Source: a virus. From it: DNA of 64,000 nt. The stretch is taken from positions 1 to 64,000 of the IMG/VR virus record IMGVR_UViG_3300024999_000068. One strand, 5' to 3'. Numbering within the stretch: the stretch's first letter is position 1; each line of letters begins with the position of its first letter. The notes under the pieces are model-generated. The model had not been told where the DNA came from, ran no database searches, and saw only the letters and a program-made list of their open reading frames with translations. Both the position numbers and the translations under genes were made by a program. Of the stretch, positions 61,934 through 64,000 are shown one piece after another.

Positions 61934-62308
61934 ATGGGCAGTCTTAGAAAATATGTTGGAACAAATCTTAGCTCAAAAAATGATACAATTTTAATTGATT
62001 ATGTAAATCAAATGGAAGAACAAGGAATTTCTAATTCACAGTTGGTTAAAACTTGTTTAAAATTTTATATGGATTATTATCCTAAAAAACTTAAATTGGA
62101 TGAATTTAATGAGAAAATTACTGACAATATTGTGTCAGGGAATATTAAGGTGTCTGTGAATAGTGTAAATCCAAGGAAACAGAGAAAGAAAAATGAAAAA
62201 GTTGTGAATCAACTTGAGCCTGAACAGTTTGAAACAACTCCTGAAGTAGCTGATAAAAAGAAAGATAGTATTTTTCTTAAAACTATGAGTAATCTTATGT
62301 CTGAATGA
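61934..62308 (+). CDS. ParR-like centromere-binding adaptor
   Basis: A 124-aa protein, ATG 3 bases after the parM stop. The N-terminal 60 residues look like a ribbon-helix-helix DNA-binding domain (NDTILIDYVNQMEEQGISNS then QLVKTCLKFYMDYY). The C-terminus is disordered and ends in helix IFLKTMSNLMSE, as needed to bind ParM filament ends. Assignment is by position and layout. Confidence 0.7.
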   Translation: MGSLRKYVGTNLSSKNDTILIDYVNQMEEQGISNSQLVKTCLKFYMDYYPKKLKLDEFNEKITDNIVSGNIKVSVNSVNPRKQRKKNEKVVNQLEPEQFETTPEVADKKKDSIFLKTMSNLMSE

Positions 62309-62326
62309 TTAATTTCATAATATATA

Positions 62327-62378
62327 AACCTCATCTGATGATACAAATAAGTATTGTTAGATGAGGTTATTTTTTTTA
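62327..62378 (+). terminator. Terminator of the parMR operon
   Basis: AACCTCATCT (62327-62336) with AGATGAGGTT (62359-62368), then T8. Confidence 0.85.
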
Positions 62379-62386
62379 TCCTCCAC

Positions 62387-62415
62387 TTGCCAAACCAATT
62401 TTCCCCTGATATAAT
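62387..62415 (+). promoter_or_regulatory. Sigma-A promoter for the KfrA-like gene
   Basis: TTGCCA (62387-62392), 17 bases, TATAAT (62410-62415). Confidence 0.8.
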
Positions 62416-62430
62416 CAATACAAATATCCA

Positions 62431-62494
62431 TGTAAACAAATGTTTACTCATAAACATGGTAAACACAGCATTATTACCACCCAAAATGTAAACA
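62431..62494. promoter_or_regulatory. Cluster of GTAAACA operator-like sites
   Basis: Five copies of a TAAACA core: TGTAAACA (62431), TGTTTAC reverse (62441), ATAAACAT (62450), GGTAAACA (62458) and TGTAAACA (62487). They follow the promoter and fall in the leader, the expected position for autoregulation by the protein encoded next. Confidence 0.6.
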
Positions 62495-62535
62495 TTTTCA
62501 ATCCCTCAAAACTAAAATCAAGGGAGGAATCACCC

Positions 62536-63357
62536 ATGAATGAATCGGAAGAATTCAAAAAACCATCTTCCTCTACCCTTTCTATACGTTTAGATAATGA
62601 AGATGGTAAAACTGAATGGGCCTCACTTCAAAATCGTACAGGATTAAATTCAAAAGATTTATTCTTAGACATAATCAGACTGAAGAAAGACCAACTAGAA
62701 TCTGAATCAGGTGGGATATCAGAATTAATAACACCACAAATGATTAAGGTCAAAGAGCACACAGAGCGCATTATTCAGATGTTTACTGAGATTACTAGAA
62801 GTGAAGCAGATCAAAAGAAATTCCATATGGAAACAGTCCAAACATTAACCAATGATTTTAAAATTACTTTAGATTCCCTAAGAGAAAGAATTGATATTAC
62901 TGAAAATAACAAAAAAGATTCTGATAAAGCAAAGAAAGAAGCAGAAGATAAGTCGGAGACTTTATCTAAAAGAAATATTGAGTTAGAAGGAACACAAAAC
63001 AATTCAAATTATTTGATTGAGACATTAAGATTAGAAAATGATGAAATGAGAAAAAGAATTGGGTCTGTAGATGAATTAGAGTTTTCTATTGGAGAGGCAG
63101 AAGAATCCAATAAATATTTACAACTTCAACTTAAAGAATCTGAAAATAGATCAGTATTTTTAGAGAGACAATTAGGTGAATCAAAACAAGATAGATTAAA
63201 GGAAATTAATGAGTTGAGAGAAAATTATATATTGGAATTGAAGGCAATGAGACAGGAATTGAAAGATGAGTGCGATAAGAGGATTAATGAGATAAAAAAA
63301 GAGAATGAGAGATTGGAGATTAAGGAAAAGATATGGTTGCCAGTTAATGTTAGGTAA
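62536..63357 (+). CDS. KfrA-like coiled-coil DNA-binding protein
   Basis: A 273-aa protein from ATG 62536 with AGGGAGG 8 bases upstream. The N-terminal 60 residues have a short beta strand and helices (STLSIRLDNEDGKTEWASLQ then LFLDIIRLKKDQLE), resembling a ribbon- or wing-type DNA binder. Residues of about 80-265 are one long coiled coil. This is the layout of KfrA-type plasmid proteins that bind operators and organise the nucleoid of the plasmid. The upstream operator cluster fits autoregulation. Confidence 0.6.
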   Translation: MNESEEFKKPSSSTLSIRLDNEDGKTEWASLQNRTGLNSKDLFLDIIRLKKDQLESESGGISELITPQMIKVKEHTERIIQMFTEITRSEADQKKFHMETVQTLTNDFKITLDSLRERIDITENNKKDSDKAKKEAEDKSETLSKRNIELEGTQNNSNYLIETLRLENDEMRKRIGSVDELEFSIGEAEESNKYLQLQLKESENRSVFLERQLGESKQDRLKEINELRENYILELKAMRQELKDECDKRINEIKKENERLEIKEKIWLPVNVR

Positions 63358-63376
63358 AAACAATTGAAAATATTTA

Positions 63377-63415
63377 AAGCACTATCCAAAATCAAATGGA
63401 TAGTGCTTATTTTTT
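63377..63415 (+). terminator. Intrinsic terminator
   Basis: AAGCACTATCCA (63377-63388) with TGGATAGTGCTT (63397-63408), followed by ATTTTTTT. Confidence 0.9.
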
Positions 63416-63448
63416 TCGTTTTATTATTCGGCCCAATACTTATCAACA

Positions 63449-63490
63449 TGTGGATAAGAAAATTTCAGAAAACTATATACCTGTGGATAA
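63449..63490 (-). other. Two DnaA boxes, candidate replication origin
   Basis: TGTGGATAA at 63449-63457 and 63482-63490 (TTATCCACA on the minus strand), consensus DnaA boxes in the same direction, 33 bases (about three turns) apart. The 540-base region 63410-63950 is non-coding, AT-rich and full of hairpins, and precedes a probable rep gene. Confidence 0.6.
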
Positions 63491-63573
63491 ATTTGTTGTA
63501 CACTTAGAAGGAGATTTGTATTACCCTGTCGAATATATCTAATTAGTCAAACAAACTCAATAAAATAAGCGAA

Positions 63574-63608
63574 GCCCATCAGGTCTTGCAAGGACTTGAC
63601 AGGCTTTT
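63574..63608 (+). terminator. Terminator-like hairpin
   Basis: GCCCATCAGGTCTT with GGACTTGACAGGC around a GCAA loop (two mismatches), tail TTTTAATC. Confidence 0.6.
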
Positions 63609-63720
63609 AATCAAGTAATGTTCCAACACAACATTTACTTAACGCTCTTGATATTAATTATAGTCAGATATAGAAAAAAATCAAGTCTATATTTTGGTAA
63701 TAATTTAGTAAAGGAATGTC

Positions 63721-63759
63721 AAAAGTTGGTAGTGTGTAATGAAACATACTGCCAACTTT
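63721..63759 (+). terminator. Terminator-like hairpin in the origin region
   Basis: AAAAGTTGGTAGTGTGT (63721-63737) with ACATACTGCCAACTTTT, followed by T-rich sequence. Also fits an antisense RNA controlling a rep gene. Confidence 0.65.
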
Positions 63760-63796
63760 TTATTGAGTAAGATTAACTTAATTAAGCAAATGAAAA

Positions 63797-63841
63797 ATCT
63801 CCTAAAGCGTAGAGTTTTGCCGACACATCGCTTTAGGAGAT
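63797..63841. repeat. 13-bp inverted repeat before the rep-like gene
   Basis: ATCTCCTAAAGCG (63797-63809) pairs perfectly with CGCTTTAGGAGAT (63829-63841), loop of 19. There is no T-tract. It contains an AGGAGA sequence and may act in replication control. Confidence 0.6.
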
Positions 63842-63950
63842 CCAGAAGACTAGATGAAATTTCTAATACAAGTATATTGTATCAAATTTTTAGAAAATGT
63901 CAACTAGTTCTTCTAGCTTTGCTGTGCAATGTTAGAAAGAAGGAATTAAT

Positions 63951-64000
63951 TTGTTCAGATTGCCAAAACCTCAGAAAAATTATATGGAAGTCCCAAATAT
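63951..64000 (+). CDS. Start of a gene, possibly replication initiator (partial)
   Basis: TTG 63951 behind AGAAGGAATT. Sixteen residues MFRLPKPQKNYMEVPN are visible before the window ends. Position after DnaA boxes and hairpins suggests a rep or DnaD-like initiator. It is too short to confirm. Confidence 0.4.
   Translation, partial: MFRLPKPQKNYMEVPN

Noticed and set aside
1-64000. CRISPR array
   Set aside because: No set of direct repeats with regular spacing was seen. The 30-bp repeat at 51.3 kb is a single inverted pair.
1-64000. tRNA genes
   Set aside because: No cloverleaf with a GTTCGA-type T-loop was found. The element at 18955-19020 has tRNA-like size but no such loop or anticodon arm.

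Overview
The window is an AT-rich stretch (roughly 30% G+C by eye) of a tailed-phage genome joined to plasmid maintenance genes, so it reads as a phage-plasmid of a Gram-positive host. Strong AGGAGG ribosome sites, TTG/GTG starts, TTGACA-17-TATAAT promoters, a siphophage tail module and plasmid proteins of Firmicutes type point to Bacillota, probably Bacillales. The genus is not determined. No tRNA, rRNA or CRISPR array was recognised. Terminase, portal and capsid genes must lie outside the window.

Layout. 0-9 kb (+): head-tail connector and tail genes ending with the major tail protein. 9-14.5 kb: an HNH endonuclease, two virion/receptor-binding proteins, a GIY-YIG endonuclease. 14.5-18.8 kb: a regulatory island (RuvC-like resolvase, small DNA-binding proteins, a PIN toxin-like pair, a Bro-N/KilAC antirepressor) with several promoters. 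18.8-24.2 kb: a structured RNA, an 883-aa nuclease-like protein, a lipoprotein, a chaperone-position gene and an HNH endonuclease. 24.2-42.8 kb: gp10-like protein, tape measure gene split by a group I intron, Dit, a 1765-aa Tal protein, the tail fibre, and a membrane-anchored copy of the fibre tip. 42.8-44.7 kb: lysis genes (amidase, XhlA-like, holin). 45-54.7 kb: primase-polymerase, small genes each behind its own sigma-A promoter, a Cas12f1-like nuclease with an upstream guide-RNA-like element, RNase H, GIY-YIG. 54.8-60.2 kb (-): DndB-like protein and an FtsK/TraB-like ATPase operon with a replication-relaxation protein and an M23 peptidase. 60.4-64 kb (+): micro-ORFs, ParM/ParR with a centromere-like repeat region, a KfrA-like protein, DnaA boxes and the start of a probable rep gene.

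How it works together. The + strand from 0 to 44.7 kb builds the tail and lyses the host. The last 10 kb keeps the element as a plasmid (partition, replication, DNA pumping). Many selfish nucleases sit between virion genes: nine homing-type endonuclease genes, one intron and part of another. The most interesting locus is 51.06-52.88 kb: a catalytically intact Cas12f1-like protein without cas1, cas2 or an array, preceded by a folded RNA whose layout and 3' end resemble a Cas12f1 guide scaffold, and by a perfect 30-bp inverted repeat. Second is the membrane-anchored copy of the fibre tip at 41.4 kb, which could block superinfection.

Three genes are broken in A5 runs where A6 would restore the frame, so assembly errors at homopolymers are likely.
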